From Pseudomonas sp. B21-040 (GTDB taxonomy: Bacteria; Pseudomonadota; Gammaproteobacteria; Pseudomonadales; Pseudomonadaceae), in the NCBI RefSeq assembly GCF_024748695.1, contig NZ_CP087176.1:1791501-1855500 (forward strand): DNA of 64,000 bases, written 5' to 3'. A model generated the notes under the pieces. It worked only from the letters and a program-made list of their open reading frames with translations, searched no databases and had not been told where the DNA came from. A program made the translations under genes and the position numbers. Of the stretch, positions 8,880 to 18,131 are shown one piece after another; position 1 is the first letter of the stretch; every line of letters starts with the position of its first letter.

Positions 8880-9937
8880 CAGTGAGCCTTGAGGTTCTTC
8901 AGTTCAACCTGGGCCGCGCCTTCGGCAGCGGTGGCGATCTGACCGATGACCCAAGGCTGCTCGCCGGCTTCACGCAAAACGTTCAGCGCGGTTTCAACGT
9001 GCTCTTGAGCGACGCAGATGACCATGCCCACGCCGCAGTTCAGCACGCGGTGCATTTCGTTTTCGTCGACGTTGCCTTTCTCTTGCAGCCAGTCGAACAC
9101 GGCTGGGCGGTTCCAGCTCGCCACGTCAACCACGGCTTGTGCGCCTTTTGGCAGAACGCGCGGGATGTTGTCCAGCAGGCCGCCACCGGTGATGTGGGCC
9201 ATGGCTTTGACAGCACCGGTTTCCTTGATCAGCTTGAGCAGCGGCTTCACGTAGATACGGGTCGGGGCCATCAGCAGGTCGGTCAGCGGTTTGCCGTCGA
9301 GCTGGATGTTTTCGATGTCGGCACCCGACACTTCGATGATCTTGCGGATCAGCGAGTAGCCGTTGGAGTGCGGGCCGGAAGACGGCAGGGCGAGCAGGGC
9401 GTCGCCGGCTGCGACTTTGGAACCGTCGATGATCTCGGATTTTTCCACGACGCCGACGCAGAAACCGGCCAGGTCGTAGTCTTCGCCTTCGTACATGCCC
9501 GGCATTTCAGCGGTTTCGCCGCCAACCAGGGAGCAACCGGACAGTTCGCAGCCAGCACCGATGCCGGTGACGACCTGGGTCGCGGTTTCGACGTTGAGTT
9601 TGCCGGTAGCGTAGTAGTCGAGGAAGAACAGTGGCTCGGCGCCGCAGACCACCAGGTCGTTCACGCACATGGCCACCAGGTCGATGCCGATGCTGTCGTG
9701 CTTGTTCAGGTTCAGGGCCAGGCGCAGCTTGGTGCCCACGCCGTCGGTGCCGGAAACCAGCACAGGCTGCTTGTAGCCAGCCGGGATTTCGCAGAGGGCG
9801 CCGAAACCGCCCAGGCCGCCCATGACTTCCGGGCGCGCAGTGCGCTTGGCGACGCTCTTGATGCGTTCGACCAATGCTTCACCGGCGTCGATGTCTACAC
9901 CGGCGTCCTTGTAGCTCAGGGAGGGTTGCTTGCTCAT
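8879..9937 (-). CDS. purM: Phosphoribosylformylglycinamidine cyclo-ligase (AIR synthetase)
   Basis: Closes the imidazole ring of the purine precursor with ATP. The 352-residue protein is full length, with the starting SYKDAGVDI motif, the nucleotide loop GTDGVGTKL, and [12 protein letters not shown]. It is the first gene of a minus-strand unit purM-purN-DUF3108. The 372-base region upstream, between it and the divergent DUF2066 gene, holds its promoter; a TAAAAT that could be a -10 element lies on the minus strand near 10065-10070. No purine riboswitch is visible there. Confidence 0.97.
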   Translation of the reverse strand: MSKQPSLSYKDAGVDIDAGEALVERIKSVAKRTARPEVMGGLGGFGALCEIPAGYKQPVLVSGTDGVGTKLRLALNLNKHDSIGIDLVAMCVNDLVVCGAEPLFFLDYYATGKLNVETATQVVTGIGAGCELSGCSLVGGETAEMPGMYEGEDYDLAGFCVGVVEKSEIIDGSKVAAGDALLALPSSGPHSNGYSLIRKIIEVSGADIENIQLDGKPLTDLLMAPTRIYVKPLLKLIKETGAVKAMAHITGGGLLDNIPRVLPKGAQAVVDVASWNRPAVFDWLQEKGNVDENEMHRVLNCGVGMVICVAQEHVETALNVLREAGEQPWVIGQIATAAEGAAQVELKNLKAH

Positions 9938-10309
9938 GATCCAGGCCTTTAGGGGGGATTCAGGGGTAACGACCGAGTCCAGCGGGGGACGCCGAAATCG
10001 ACGGGGGCGATTGCCTCACGCGAAATTCGATGTGCCCGGCTGTTGCCGGTCTGCGAAGGCGCGCGATTTTATCAGGCTTGAGGGGCAGCGGCCATCCTCA
10101 CGCCGACGGCAGGGGCATATCCTATTAAAAAAATTGATATTGAGCGTGTTAGTGGGCTGTATAAGGTAACGCGATTAACCGTCTATCGTTATGACAGTGC
10201 GAAAACTTATCGCGGCCGTGTGAATGTTTTGCACAGGGAAGTGGTCACAGCCCTGTTCGATCGTCTTCATGCGGTCTGTTCCAGCCGCTCTTGTCGTCAG
10301 GAATCTTCC
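9938..10309. promoter_or_regulatory. Divergent intergenic region between purM and the DUF2066 gene
   Basis: 372 bases with no credible gene. It must hold the promoters for the minus-strand purM unit and the plus-strand DUF2066 unit. Weak candidates are a TAAAAT on the minus strand at about 10065-10070 and a TATAAG on the plus strand at 10160-10165. Neither has a good -35 at normal spacing, so these calls are tentative. I see no hairpin or riboswitch. Confidence 0.4.
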
Positions 10310-11371
10310 ATGCGTTTTTTTTCTAAATTGTTGTGTTTGAGCTGTTTTTCCCTGATCAGCCTCACGAGTCATGCCGAAAACGTGAAAGGCCTTTATCAGG
10401 TGCGCGAGCCTGTCACCAGTCAGGCGCCCGCGGAGCGTGATCAAGCGATCCAGCGGGCGCTGGACACGCTGGTGTTGCGTCTGACCGGCGATCCCAAGGC
10501 GGTGCAGAGTCCGGGGTTGGCAGCCCTGCGCAAAGATCCGCAGCAAATCATCAGCCAATTTGGTTTTGACGCGGGCCCTCCAGAAGTACTGAAGGTCGAT
10601 TTTGATCCGAACACTACCGAGCAAGCATTGCGTCGTGCCGGGTTGTCGTTGTGGGGTGCCAATCGACCGTCGATCCTCGGTTGGTGGTTGAACGATGCCA
10701 CCGAGGGTTCAAGTTTGGTGGGCGATGGCCAGGCCGCCGCTACACCGTTGCGTCGAGCGGCGCAGCACCGTGGTTTGCCGCTGCGTTTGCCGCTGGCGGA
10801 CCTGAGTGAGCAACTGGTCGCTACGGCGCCCAACCTGGAAGGCACCGACGCAACGCCACTGCGCGGGGTCTCGGAACGTTACAACGCTGACGCCTTGCTC
10901 GCCGTGCATGCCCGCGAAGAGGGCGGCCAGTGGCAGGCCAAATGGAATTTGTGGATGGGCGACAAGAAGGAAGCGGGCAACGTACAGGGCGCGGATCAGG
11001 CCGCTGTGGCTGACGCTGTGATGCTGGCGGTCAGCGAGCGACTGGCGCCACGGTTTGTTGTCAAGCCGGGCGCTTCTGGCGAGCAATTGCTGGAAGTGCA
11101 GGGCATGAACCTGGAGCGCTATGCGGCGCTGGGGCGATTGCTCGACCCTTTTGGCGCGCGTCTGCAAAGTGTTGACGGTGATCGCATTCTTTATCGGGTT
11201 AACGGCAGCGCCGAGCAATTGCGCTCGCAGTTGTCGCTGGCGAAGTTGCAGGAAATGCCCGCCGGTGAAGTGCCCGCGCCCGTTGCGCCGGTTCAGCCCG
11301 TGGCGCAGGGTGCGACGCCTGCCGTGGCCCCAGCGCCGGCACCGGTGCCGCAATTGCGCTTCCGTTGGTAA
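10310..11371 (+). CDS. DUF2066 exported protein
   Basis: Protein of 353 residues starting with a signal peptide (MRFFSKLLCLSCFSLISLTSHA) and followed by the DUF2066 domain (VREPVTSQAPAERDQAIQRA, VLRLTGDP). The last 40 residues are Pro/Ala-rich and end in RFRW. Function unknown. The start at 10310 has AGGA eight bases upstream and gives the signal peptide; longer in-frame starts would bury it. It is followed by a PerM-type permease and hda, a cluster conserved across many gammaproteobacteria next to purMN. Confidence 0.82.
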   Translation: MRFFSKLLCLSCFSLISLTSHAENVKGLYQVREPVTSQAPAERDQAIQRALDTLVLRLTGDPKAVQSPGLAALRKDPQQIISQFGFDAGPPEVLKVDFDPNTTEQALRRAGLSLWGANRPSILGWWLNDATEGSSLVGDGQAAATPLRRAAQHRGLPLRLPLADLSEQLVATAPNLEGTDATPLRGVSERYNADALLAVHAREEGGQWQAKWNLWMGDKKEAGNVQGADQAAVADAVMLAVSERLAPRFVVKPGASGEQLLEVQGMNLERYAALGRLLDPFGARLQSVDGDRILYRVNGSAEQLRSQLSLAKLQEMPAGEVPAPVAPVQPVAQGATPAVAPAPAPVPQLRFRW

Positions 11372-11409
11372 GGTTTTCTTTCTTTATATAGATGCATATG
11401 GAGTGGTAC

Positions 11410-12477
11410 ATGGCCGATACGCGGCGTTGGTTCTGGTTGGGTGGAGTGGTTCTGCTCTGCGCGTTTATCTGGCTGTTGCATCCGATCCTGACACCTTTCC
11501 TGGTGGCGTTGCTGCTGGCCTATCTGTTCGATCCGCTGGTGGATCGGCTGGAGAAAGCCGGACTTTCAAGGACGTGGGGCGTGGTGGCGGTGTTCGCACT
11601 GTTCACCCTGATTTTCACCACGCTGCTGCTGGTGTTGGTGCCGCTGCTGGCCAGGCAGTTGTTTCGTTTGTATGAGCTGGCGCCGCAAATGCTCGACTGG
11701 CTGCAGCACACCGCATTGCCGTGGGCGCAGTCGAAGTTCGGGTTGTCGGAGGGGTTCTGGAAATTCGACAAGCTCAAGGCCGCGATCAGTGAACACATGG
11801 GGCAGACCAGCGATATTGTCGGTGTGGTGTTGAGCCAGGCCACAGCGTCCGGTCTTGCATTGATTGGCTGGTTGGCCAATCTGGTGTTGATCCCGGTGGT
11901 AAGTTTTTACCTGCTGCGGGACTGGGACCTGATGATGGCAAAAATCCGCAGCCTGCTGCCGCGCGATCGTGAAGAGCGCGTCGTCGAGCTCGCCGGTGAA
12001 TGTCACGAAGTGCTCGGTGCGTTCGTGCGTGGGCAATTGCTGGTGATGGTGGCTTTGGGCGTGATCTACGCGTCGGGCCTGATGCTGGTGGGGCTGGAGT
12101 TGGGGCTGCTGATCGGCCTGATTGCCGGTCTGGCCGCGATCGTGCCGTACATGGGGTTTGTCATCGGGATTGGCGCGGCGTTGATTGCCGGTCTGTTTCA
12201 GTTCGGCGGCGAACTGTATCCCATGCTGGGGATCGTCGCGGTGTTTATGGTCGGGCAGGCGCTGGAGGGTATGGTGCTGACGCCATTGCTGGTTGGCGAC
12301 CGGATTGGCCTGCATCCGGTGGCGGTGATCTTCGCGATTCTGGCAGGGGGAGAATTGTTCGGTTTTACCGGCGTGTTGCTGGCACTGCCGGTGGCGGCGG
12401 TGATCATGGTGCTGGTGCGCCATGTACAAGATTTGTATAGGGATTCAGATATGTACGGTGGTGTCGACAAACCTTGA
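11410..12477 (+). CDS. AI-2E family (PerM-type) inner-membrane permease
   Basis: A 355-residue integral membrane protein with two N-terminal transmembrane segments (residues 8-50), another near 65-85, a soluble stretch, and then several hydrophobic helices up to residue 345, the standard layout of the AI-2E/PerM family. Members are putative exporters; the best-studied ones export autoinducer-2 or act as Na+/H+ antiporters, so the substrate is open. The ATG at 11410 has GGAG six bases upstream; ATGs at 11392 and 11398 lack a site. Probably co-transcribed with the DUF2066 gene. Confidence 0.87.
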   Translation: MADTRRWFWLGGVVLLCAFIWLLHPILTPFLVALLLAYLFDPLVDRLEKAGLSRTWGVVAVFALFTLIFTTLLLVLVPLLARQLFRLYELAPQMLDWLQHTALPWAQSKFGLSEGFWKFDKLKAAISEHMGQTSDIVGVVLSQATASGLALIGWLANLVLIPVVSFYLLRDWDLMMAKIRSLLPRDREERVVELAGECHEVLGAFVRGQLLVMVALGVIYASGLMLVGLELGLLIGLIAGLAAIVPYMGFVIGIGAALIAGLFQFGGELYPMLGIVAVFMVGQALEGMVLTPLLVGDRIGLHPVAVIFAILAGGELFGFTGVLLALPVAAVIMVLVRHVQDLYRDSDMYGGVDKP

Positions 12478-12713
12478 TTGCAACGGTTGTCGACGGTTCA
12501 CAGAGGTCGGCCTGTTTTCGTGCCAGGTCGGCCTGCATCCCGGGTGTGCCAGAGGCCGGTGCTGTCAAAGAAACTGTCATAAAACCGGTGCGTCAACGCA
12601 AACCTTTGATTTTGCTTGTGGTCTGTCGCATTGTGCGACCAGCGTCACGGGTATAAACTTCGCAAACTTTACACAGAGGCCACTAACGGTTCCTTTGGAA
12701 CTGTTCAGTCAGC

Positions 12714-13418
12714 ATGAAACCGATTCAGCTGCCCCTAGGTGTGCGTCTGCGTGATGACGCTACCTTTATCAATTACTACCCTGGCGCCAATGCCGCAGCA
12801 CTCGGCTATGTCGAGCGGCTATGCGAAGCCGACGCCGGCTGGACCGAAAGCCTGATTTATCTCTGGGGCAAGGACGGGGTAGGGCGTACGCATTTGTTGC
12901 AGGCGGCCTGCCTGCGCTTCGAGCAGTTGGGGGAGCCGGCGGTGTACCTGCCGTTGGCCGAGCTGCTGGATCGTGGCATCTCGATTCTCGATAACCTCGA
13001 ACAATACGAACTGGTCTGCCTGGATGATTTGCAGGCGGTTGCCGGCCGGGCGGATTGGGAAGAGGCGCTGTTCCATCTGTTCAATCGGTTGCGTGACAGT
13101 GGTCGGCGCTTGCTGATCGCCGCGTCGACATCCCCGCGTGAACTGCCGGTGAAGCTGGCAGACTTGAAGTCCCGCTTGACCCTGGCGCTGATCTTTCAGA
13201 TGCGTCCACTCTCCGACGAAGACAAATTGCGCGCCTTGCAATTGCGTGCGTCGCGTCGCGGCCTACACCTGACCGATGAAGTCGGCCATTTTATTTTGAC
13301 TCGCGGTACTCGCAGCATGAGTGCGCTTTTCGAGCTGCTTGAACGTCTCGATCAGGCCTCTCTTCAAGCTCAGCGCAAGCTGACAATCCCCTTCCTGAAG
13401 GAAACGCTGGGCTGGTAA
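12714..13418 (+). CDS. hda: DnaA regulatory inactivator Hda
   Basis: AAA+ protein of 234 residues, homologous to the middle of DnaA. With the DNA-loaded sliding clamp it stimulates ATP hydrolysis by DnaA and so prevents re-initiation of replication. Visible motifs: the N-terminal clamp-binding stretch MKPIQLPLGV, a Walker A variant GKDGVGRTHLLQ near residue 50, Walker B VCLDDLQAV, and the sensor/arginine-finger region around KSRLTLALIF. A 236-base gap upstream suggests its own promoter. Two DnaA-box palindromes lie elsewhere in this window (32231 and 50975). Confidence 0.93.
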   Translation: MKPIQLPLGVRLRDDATFINYYPGANAAALGYVERLCEADAGWTESLIYLWGKDGVGRTHLLQAACLRFEQLGEPAVYLPLAELLDRGISILDNLEQYELVCLDDLQAVAGRADWEEALFHLFNRLRDSGRRLLIAASTSPRELPVKLADLKSRLTLALIFQMRPLSDEDKLRALQLRASRRGLHLTDEVGHFILTRGTRSMSALFELLERLDQASLQAQRKLTIPFLKETLGW

Positions 13419-13632
13419 AACCAAAGCCTGGCAGGGGTTTCGGCATATTTCAGGCGCCAGGAAATCCGCTTTCCTACAGAGCTGCAGGCTGCGCAAGCGT
13501 TTAAAATGGGCTTAAGCGCTTAGATGTTAACGAGAAACCGATAAGTCACATAAAGTTCGATTGAATTTGCAAATGAGGATGATAGCGGGCATAGTCTCGA
13601 CTTCTTTACAACTATCAGCCACGGTCGTGCCC

Positions 13633-14259
13633 ATGCTAAAGCGCTTCGCACCCCTCGTGCCTCTCGCACTCGTCACCCTGTTGTTCGGTTGCGCTGCTCA
13701 CTCTCCAGTGTCCCAGCAAGAGCAACAACAGCAGGCTAAAAATTCAGTTACCGCACAATCTTCTTCCGTTCTTTTCCAGGAAGAACTGGCCACCGATAAA
13801 GAACTGGCCGACTTTGCCGACGGCAAGGCCTACCAGCTACCGGTTCTGGCCGACAGCATTCTTGAGCGTGGCATGTCCCTGATCGGTACCCGTTACCGTT
13901 TCGGCGGCACTTCTGAAGCCGGTTTTGATTGCAGCGGCTTCATCGGTTACCTGTTCCGTGAGGAAGCGGGCATGAACCTGCCTCGTTCTACTCGCGAAAT
14001 GATCAACGTGGACGCTCCTCTGGTGGCTCGCAGCGCGCTGAAGCCAGGCGATCTGCTGTTCTTCGCGACCAATGGTCGTCGTGGTCGCGTCAGTCACGCC
14101 GGGATCTACCTGGGTGACAACCAGTTCATCCACTCCAGCAGCCGCAAAAGCGGTGGCGTCCGGGTCGACAGCCTGGGTGACAGCTACTGGAGCAAGACCT
14201 TTATCGAAGCCAAGCGCGCCCTCGCGATGGCACCGACAGTGGTCACCGCTCGCAAGTAA
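13633..14259 (+). CDS. NlpC/P60 family lipoprotein (cell-wall peptidase)
   Basis: A 208-residue lipoprotein with a signal peptide ending in the lipobox LLFGC. The NlpC/P60 domain fills the C-terminal half: catalytic Cys C100 in DCSGF, catalytic His H155 in SHAGIYLG, and a polar third residue near FIHSS. Such enzymes cut D-gamma-glutamyl bonds in peptidoglycan stem peptides. The start at 13633 is chosen because it gives the lipoprotein signal; an upstream in-frame ATG at 13561 would place 24 residues before it. No strong ribosome site is visible. It has a close neighbour paralogue and its own terminator. Confidence 0.88.
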   Translation: MLKRFAPLVPLALVTLLFGCAAHSPVSQQEQQQQAKNSVTAQSSSVLFQEELATDKELADFADGKAYQLPVLADSILERGMSLIGTRYRFGGTSEAGFDCSGFIGYLFREEAGMNLPRSTREMINVDAPLVARSALKPGDLLFFATNGRRGRVSHAGIYLGDNQFIHSSSRKSGGVRVDSLGDSYWSKTFIEAKRALAMAPTVVTARK

Positions 14260-14340
14260 ACGTACAAGTTGTAAGGCGAAGTTAAAGTCTTACTTGAAGT
14301 TTGCTGCGTAGGCGCTAGAATTCTGATCTTAATGATGGCA

Positions 14341-14372
14341 AACCGCCTGCGTCACGCGCAGGCGGTTTTCTT
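14341..14372 (+). terminator. Rho-independent terminator
   Basis: AACCGCCTGCG-TCACG-CGCAGGCGGTT followed by a T-rich tail. It separates the two NlpC/P60 genes, so they are not a simple operon. Confidence 0.9.
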
Positions 14373-14423
14373 TTCTGCACTCCCAGCAGGAAAAAGCCGC
14401 AGCCAGATCAGGATGCTCTGCTT

Positions 14424-14960
14424 ATGACGATGTCGGCCCGCCTTGCACTCATGTTCTTCGCAGCGCTGCTCAGCGCCTGCGCCAGCCGCACACCGCCTCC
14501 TGCGCCGGTGAATCGCGCGCCGATCGTCTTTGGTTCCTCCCAGGCATCTTCCCCTGAAGCAGAAGAGGTGCTCTTTCGCGCGTTGGGCCTGGTGGGCACG
14601 CCTTACCGTTGGGGCGGCAATACGCCGGACTCCGGTTTTGATTGCAGTGGGTTAATCGGCTTTGTCTATCGTGATGCCGCCGGCATTTCCCTGCCGCGTA
14701 CCACGCACGAGATGATCAGCATGCAAGCCGCCAATGTGGGCAAGGAAGGTCTGCAAACCGGTGATCTCATCTTCTTCGCTACCAATGGCGGTTCTCAGGT
14801 GAGCCATGCCGGGATTTACGTGGGCGAGGGCCGCTTCGTTCATGCACCCGCCACGGGCGGCACGGTGAAGCTCGACAGCTTGTCCAAAGCCTATTGGCAA
14901 CGGGCTTACCTGAGCGCCAAGCGCGTTCTGCAACCCGAGCACTTGGCGCGCAATCCCTAG
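14424..14960 (+). CDS. NlpC/P60 family lipoprotein, second copy
   Basis: A 178-residue lipoprotein (lipobox LLSAC) with the same architecture as its upstream neighbour but a shorter linker. Catalytic Cys C74 in DCSGL and His H128 in SHAGIYVG are conserved, and the YRWGGNTPDSGFDCSG stretch matches typical endopeptidases of the Spr/MepS kind. It is expected to act in the periplasm on peptidoglycan cross-links during growth. AGGA lies ten bases before the ATG. The two genes look like an old tandem duplication. Confidence 0.88.
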   Translation: MTMSARLALMFFAALLSACASRTPPPAPVNRAPIVFGSSQASSPEAEEVLFRALGLVGTPYRWGGNTPDSGFDCSGLIGFVYRDAAGISLPRTTHEMISMQAANVGKEGLQTGDLIFFATNGGSQVSHAGIYVGEGRFVHAPATGGTVKLDSLSKAYWQRAYLSAKRVLQPEHLARNP

Positions 14961-14976
14961 TCACGCTGCTGCCCCG

Positions 14977-15065
14977 TGTAGGAGTGAGCCTGCTCGCGAT
15001 AGCGTTGGGTCAGTCAATATCGATGTGACTGTCCCAACGCTATCGCGAGCAGGCTCACTCCTACA
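14977..15065. repeat. Inverted REP doublet (REPIN-like)
   Basis: A TGTAGGAGTGAGCCTGCTCG unit on the left is matched by its reverse complement ending in CACTCCTACA on the right. The match extends through GATAGCGTTGGG, so the element forms one long hairpin of about 89 bases. It lies between convergent genes. Confidence 0.9.
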
Positions 15066-15081
15066 GGGGGTTGGGGGGCGG

Positions 15082-16395
15082 TTACTTAGCGGCTGACACG
15101 CGCCACACCTTGTTCCCGACATCATCCGCCACCAGCAAGCCACCCTGCTGGTCGATCACGACGCCTACCGGCCGACCCATGGCCTCTTCGTCTTTATTGA
15201 GAAAATCGGTCAGTACATCGACCGGTTTCCCGGTCGGTTTGCCGCCTGCGAATGGCACGAAGATCACTTTGTAGCCGCTGTGCGGTTTGCGGTTCCACGA
15301 GCCGTGCTGGCCGATAAAGGCGCCTTCCTTGAATTGCGCGGGCAGGCTGGTGCCTTCGGCGAACGTCAACCCCAGCGATGCCGTGTGCGGACCCACTGCG
15401 TAGTCCGGCGCAATGGCCTTGGCCACCAGGTCCGGGTTTTGTGGCTCGACACGAATGTCGACATGTTGACCGTAGTCGCTGAACGGCCAGCCGTAGAACC
15501 CGCCATCCTTGACCGAGGTGATGTAGTCCGGCACCAGGTCGCTGCCGATTTCGTCCCGCTCATTGACCGCCGTCCACAGTGCGCCACTGCGGGGCTCCCA
15601 GGCCAACCCGTTTGGATTGCGAATGCCTGAAGCGAATATCCGGTGGTTGCCGGTGGCGCGGTCCACTTCCCAGATCGCTGCGCGACCTTCCTCTTGATCC
15701 AGGCCGTTTTCACCGACGTTGCTGTTGGAGCCCACCGTGACGTACAGCTTGCGGCCGTCCTTGCTGGCGATGACGTTTTTGGTCCAGTGATGATTCAGAG
15801 TGCCTCCCGGCAGATCGACCACCTTGGTCGGCGGTGACTTGATCGCGGTATCACCGTTTTTATAGTGAAAGCGCAGCAAACGGTCGGTGTCGGCCACGTA
15901 CAGGTCATTGCCGACCAGCGTCATGCCGAAGGGCGAATTGAGGTTTTCCAGGAACACCGTGCGGGTTTCGGCGACGCCGTCGTGGTCCTTGTCACGCAGC
16001 AGGGTGATGCGGTTCGGGCTCGGTACTTTGGCGCCGGCACGGCCCATGGCTTTGCCCATGACCCAGCCACGAATGCCTTTGCCGTCATCGGGTTTGGGTG
16101 GCGCGCTGGTTTCGGCTACCAGCACGTCGCCGTTGGGTAGCACGTAGAGCCAGCGCGGGTGATCGAGGCCTTCGGCGAAGGCGGCCACTTGAGTGCCGGC
16201 AGCGGCAGTAGGTTTCGCGCCCTTCGGCCAGCCGATCGCCGGGGCGATATTCACCGTCGGGATCAGGGTTTTGTTGGGTTCAGGCAGCTTGGGTGACGGG
16301 CCGGTGCCGTCGGAGACTTGCAGTATGGAGGTCTCACCACAGGCGGCAAGCCCTCCGGCGAGCACTATGACGATAGCGAGCGGGGACTTGCGCAT
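15082..16395 (-). CDS. PQQ-dependent sugar dehydrogenase (sorbosone dehydrogenase-like) lipoprotein
   Basis: A 437-residue lipoprotein (lipobox LAAC) with a six-bladed beta-propeller of the glucose/sorbosone dehydrogenase family. Repeated blade motifs include [50 protein letters not shown] and [14 protein letters not shown], all typical. Members oxidise sugars or related compounds in the periplasm with bound PQQ; the substrate is unknown. It ends next to a REP doublet, and the start at 16395 follows a short intergenic stretch. No sugar-utilization genes are nearby. Confidence 0.86.
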   Translation of the reverse strand: MRKSPLAIVIVLAGGLAACGETSILQVSDGTGPSPKLPEPNKTLIPTVNIAPAIGWPKGAKPTAAAGTQVAAFAEGLDHPRWLYVLPNGDVLVAETSAPPKPDDGKGIRGWVMGKAMGRAGAKVPSPNRITLLRDKDHDGVAETRTVFLENLNSPFGMTLVGNDLYVADTDRLLRFHYKNGDTAIKSPPTKVVDLPGGTLNHHWTKNVIASKDGRKLYVTVGSNSNVGENGLDQEEGRAAIWEVDRATGNHRIFASGIRNPNGLAWEPRSGALWTAVNERDEIGSDLVPDYITSVKDGGFYGWPFSDYGQHVDIRVEPQNPDLVAKAIAPDYAVGPHTASLGLTFAEGTSLPAQFKEGAFIGQHGSWNRKPHSGYKVIFVPFAGGKPTGKPVDVLTDFLNKDEEAMGRPVGVVIDQQGGLLVADDVGNKVWRVSAAK

Positions 16396-16462
16396 GCTGG
16401 TCTTCCCTATGATTGCTCTGACTTAATCATAGAGAAGCTTCAGCGTGCGATGGTTCCGTCGA

Positions 16463-17047
16463 TTAGCCGCGGGCTTCCTTGAACAACACGGCAACGCCTG
16501 GGTGATAGTTGCCGGCTTCGTTGCGCAACTTGCGATAGGCGTAGGGGAAATACCAGGCGACGGCACAGCAGTGTTCTTTTTGCAGATCGTCGACCATGTC
16601 CTGAAGTTCTTCAGGGGTGGCGCTTTGCTGGGCTTTTTGCGGGGCAACGAACAGGCAACCAAGTTTCAGGTCGCTGGCGTAGCTGATTCGTTTGGCATCG
16701 CTGGTGATGTCCTGCAGTGCCTGCGTCAGGTTCAGGCTGTTGACCTTGGGCCAGCGTTGAGTGGCCTGAAGGTAGGCGCGCTCTTCGGCGGTTGCGATAA
16801 ACAGATCGGCGCGGGCGTTGCGCTCGCCTTCTTCGTTCTGTTTGCGCGTCGACGTGTTTGGCAGCGTGACCATTTCCGCCATCCAGGCTGCTGCGGAGAG
16901 CAGGCCGAGGTTGGCTTTTTCATCGTGCCAATAAGGCGAGTCGTTATCACCGCGCACCGTGTTGTAGCGGTCGATACAGTCAAACCAGCGCTCCAGCACC
17001 GGCCGCAGGAATTCCAGCTTCGGATTGCTGATGATCATGCCTTGCAT
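16463..17047 (-). CDS. Conserved hypothetical protein
   Basis: A 194-residue soluble protein that I do not recognise. The start at 17047 (ATG, MQGMIISNPK) has GGTGAG just upstream; a GTG at 17056 is possible but overlaps that site. It has no signal peptide or membrane segment, is rich in aromatic residues and has a mid-region (YWHDEKANLGLLSAAAWMAE) that looks like a conserved core. It lies 67 bases upstream of the sugar dehydrogenase gene on the same strand and is divergent from the cobalamin operon. It could be a stress or regulatory protein of unknown type; no function is claimed. Confidence 0.65.
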   Translation of the reverse strand: MQGMIISNPKLEFLRPVLERWFDCIDRYNTVRGDNDSPYWHDEKANLGLLSAAAWMAEMVTLPNTSTRKQNEEGERNARADLFIATAEERAYLQATQRWPKVNSLNLTQALQDITSDAKRISYASDLKLGCLFVAPQKAQQSATPEELQDMVDDLQKEHCCAVAWYFPYAYRKLRNEAGNYHPGVAVLFKEARG

Positions 17048-17209
17048 GTTGCTCACCCTTGTAATTGTGTTGTTGGGTTTTGTGGCGCTTTGATATCACT
17101 GCTGACAGTGTGGTGCAAGATTGGCGTCAGTAAATTGATCGGCGGCAGTATATCGCTCGCCGCAGCTTTGTCTTCATTTGACGCTCCACCCCCAACCCTC
17201 TAACCTTCG

Positions 17210-17425
17210 CGGCTTGTTTCAGGTGCTCTGTGGCAGTGGCCGACAGAGTGAAACAGGGAAGCCGGTGAGTGACTATCGTAAAACGACGAAACGTCACGAT
17301 CCCGGCGCTGCCCCCGCAACGGTAAATGAGTGAAAACTGCGCCTTGAGCCACTGTGTCTATTGTCGACATGGGAAGGCGCGCAGTCCGGCATCACGCCGC
17401 TCATGAGCCCGGAGACCGGCCTGAT
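17210..17425 (+). ncRNA. Cobalamin riboswitch
   Basis: All hallmark elements occur in order: GGTGC near 17222, the GAAACAGGGAAGCCGGTGAG block (17249-17268), GCTGCCCCCGCAACGGTAAA (17307-17326), CCACTG near 17349, GGGAAGGC near 17371, and the B12 box AGCCCGGAGACCGGCCTG (17406-17423). A further hairpin (GGCATC...GATGCC, 17435-17455) lies between it and the cobO ribosome site. Family knowledge says adenosylcobalamin binding represses the downstream genes, most often at translation in Gram-negatives. Confidence 0.95.
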
Positions 17426-17519
17426 TCATCCAGCGGCATCACGGTGGGCGATGCCAGGCTTCTTGCCGTCTATTCTTGTGCCCGCCCGCCGTTATCCAGC
17501 CTCAACGGAGAGCTCCCCC

Positions 17520-18131
17520 ATGACCGATACCCCTGATCGTGACGAACGCCATTTGGCGCGCATGCAGCGAAAAAAAGCCGTGATCGACGAACGCATTGCC
17601 AATTCTCCCAACGAGTGCGGTTTGTTGCTGGTGCTGACCGGCAATGGCAAAGGCAAGAGCAGTTCGGCATTCGGCATGCTTGCCCGGTCCATGGGGCACG
17701 GCATGCAGTGCGGCGTGGTGCAATTCATCAAGGGGCGCAACAGCACCGGCGAGGAGCTGTTCTTCCGACGCTTCCCGGAGCAAGTGCGTTTCCATGTCAT
17801 GGGCGAAGGCTTTACCTGGGAAACCCAGGACCGCCAGCGTGACATTGCCGCCGCCGAAGCTGCCTGGGCGGTGTCCCGCGAATTGCTCAGCGATCCGTCC
17901 ATTGGTCTGGTGGTGCTGGATGAGCTGAACATCGCGCTCAAGCACGGTTATCTCGATCTCGATCAAGTGCTCAGCGACTTGCAGGCCCGTCCTCCGATGC
18001 AACACGTGGTGGTCACCGGTCGCGGTGCCAAGCCGGAAATGATCGAACTGGCCGACACCGTCACCGAAATGGGTGTGATCAAGCACGCGTTCCAGGCCGG
18101 GATCAAAGCGCAAAAAGGCGTCGAGCTGTGA
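17520..18131 (+). CDS. cobO: Cob(I)yrinic acid a,c-diamide adenosyltransferase
   Basis: Transfers the 5'-deoxyadenosyl group from ATP to cob(I)yrinic diamide. The protein has 203 residues, with a P-loop-like LTGNGKGKSSSA at about residues 37-48, QFIKGRNSTGEE, and the Walker B VVLDELNIAL near residue 125. GGAG lies nine bases before the ATG at 17520; in-frame starts further upstream fall inside the riboswitch. It is the first gene behind the cobalamin riboswitch, and its stop overlaps cobB by 4 bp (GTGA). Confidence 0.95.
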   Translation: MTDTPDRDERHLARMQRKKAVIDERIANSPNECGLLLVLTGNGKGKSSSAFGMLARSMGHGMQCGVVQFIKGRNSTGEELFFRRFPEQVRFHVMGEGFTWETQDRQRDIAAAEAAWAVSRELLSDPSIGLVVLDELNIALKHGYLDLDQVLSDLQARPPMQHVVVTGRGAKPEMIELADTVTEMGVIKHAFQAGIKAQKGVEL

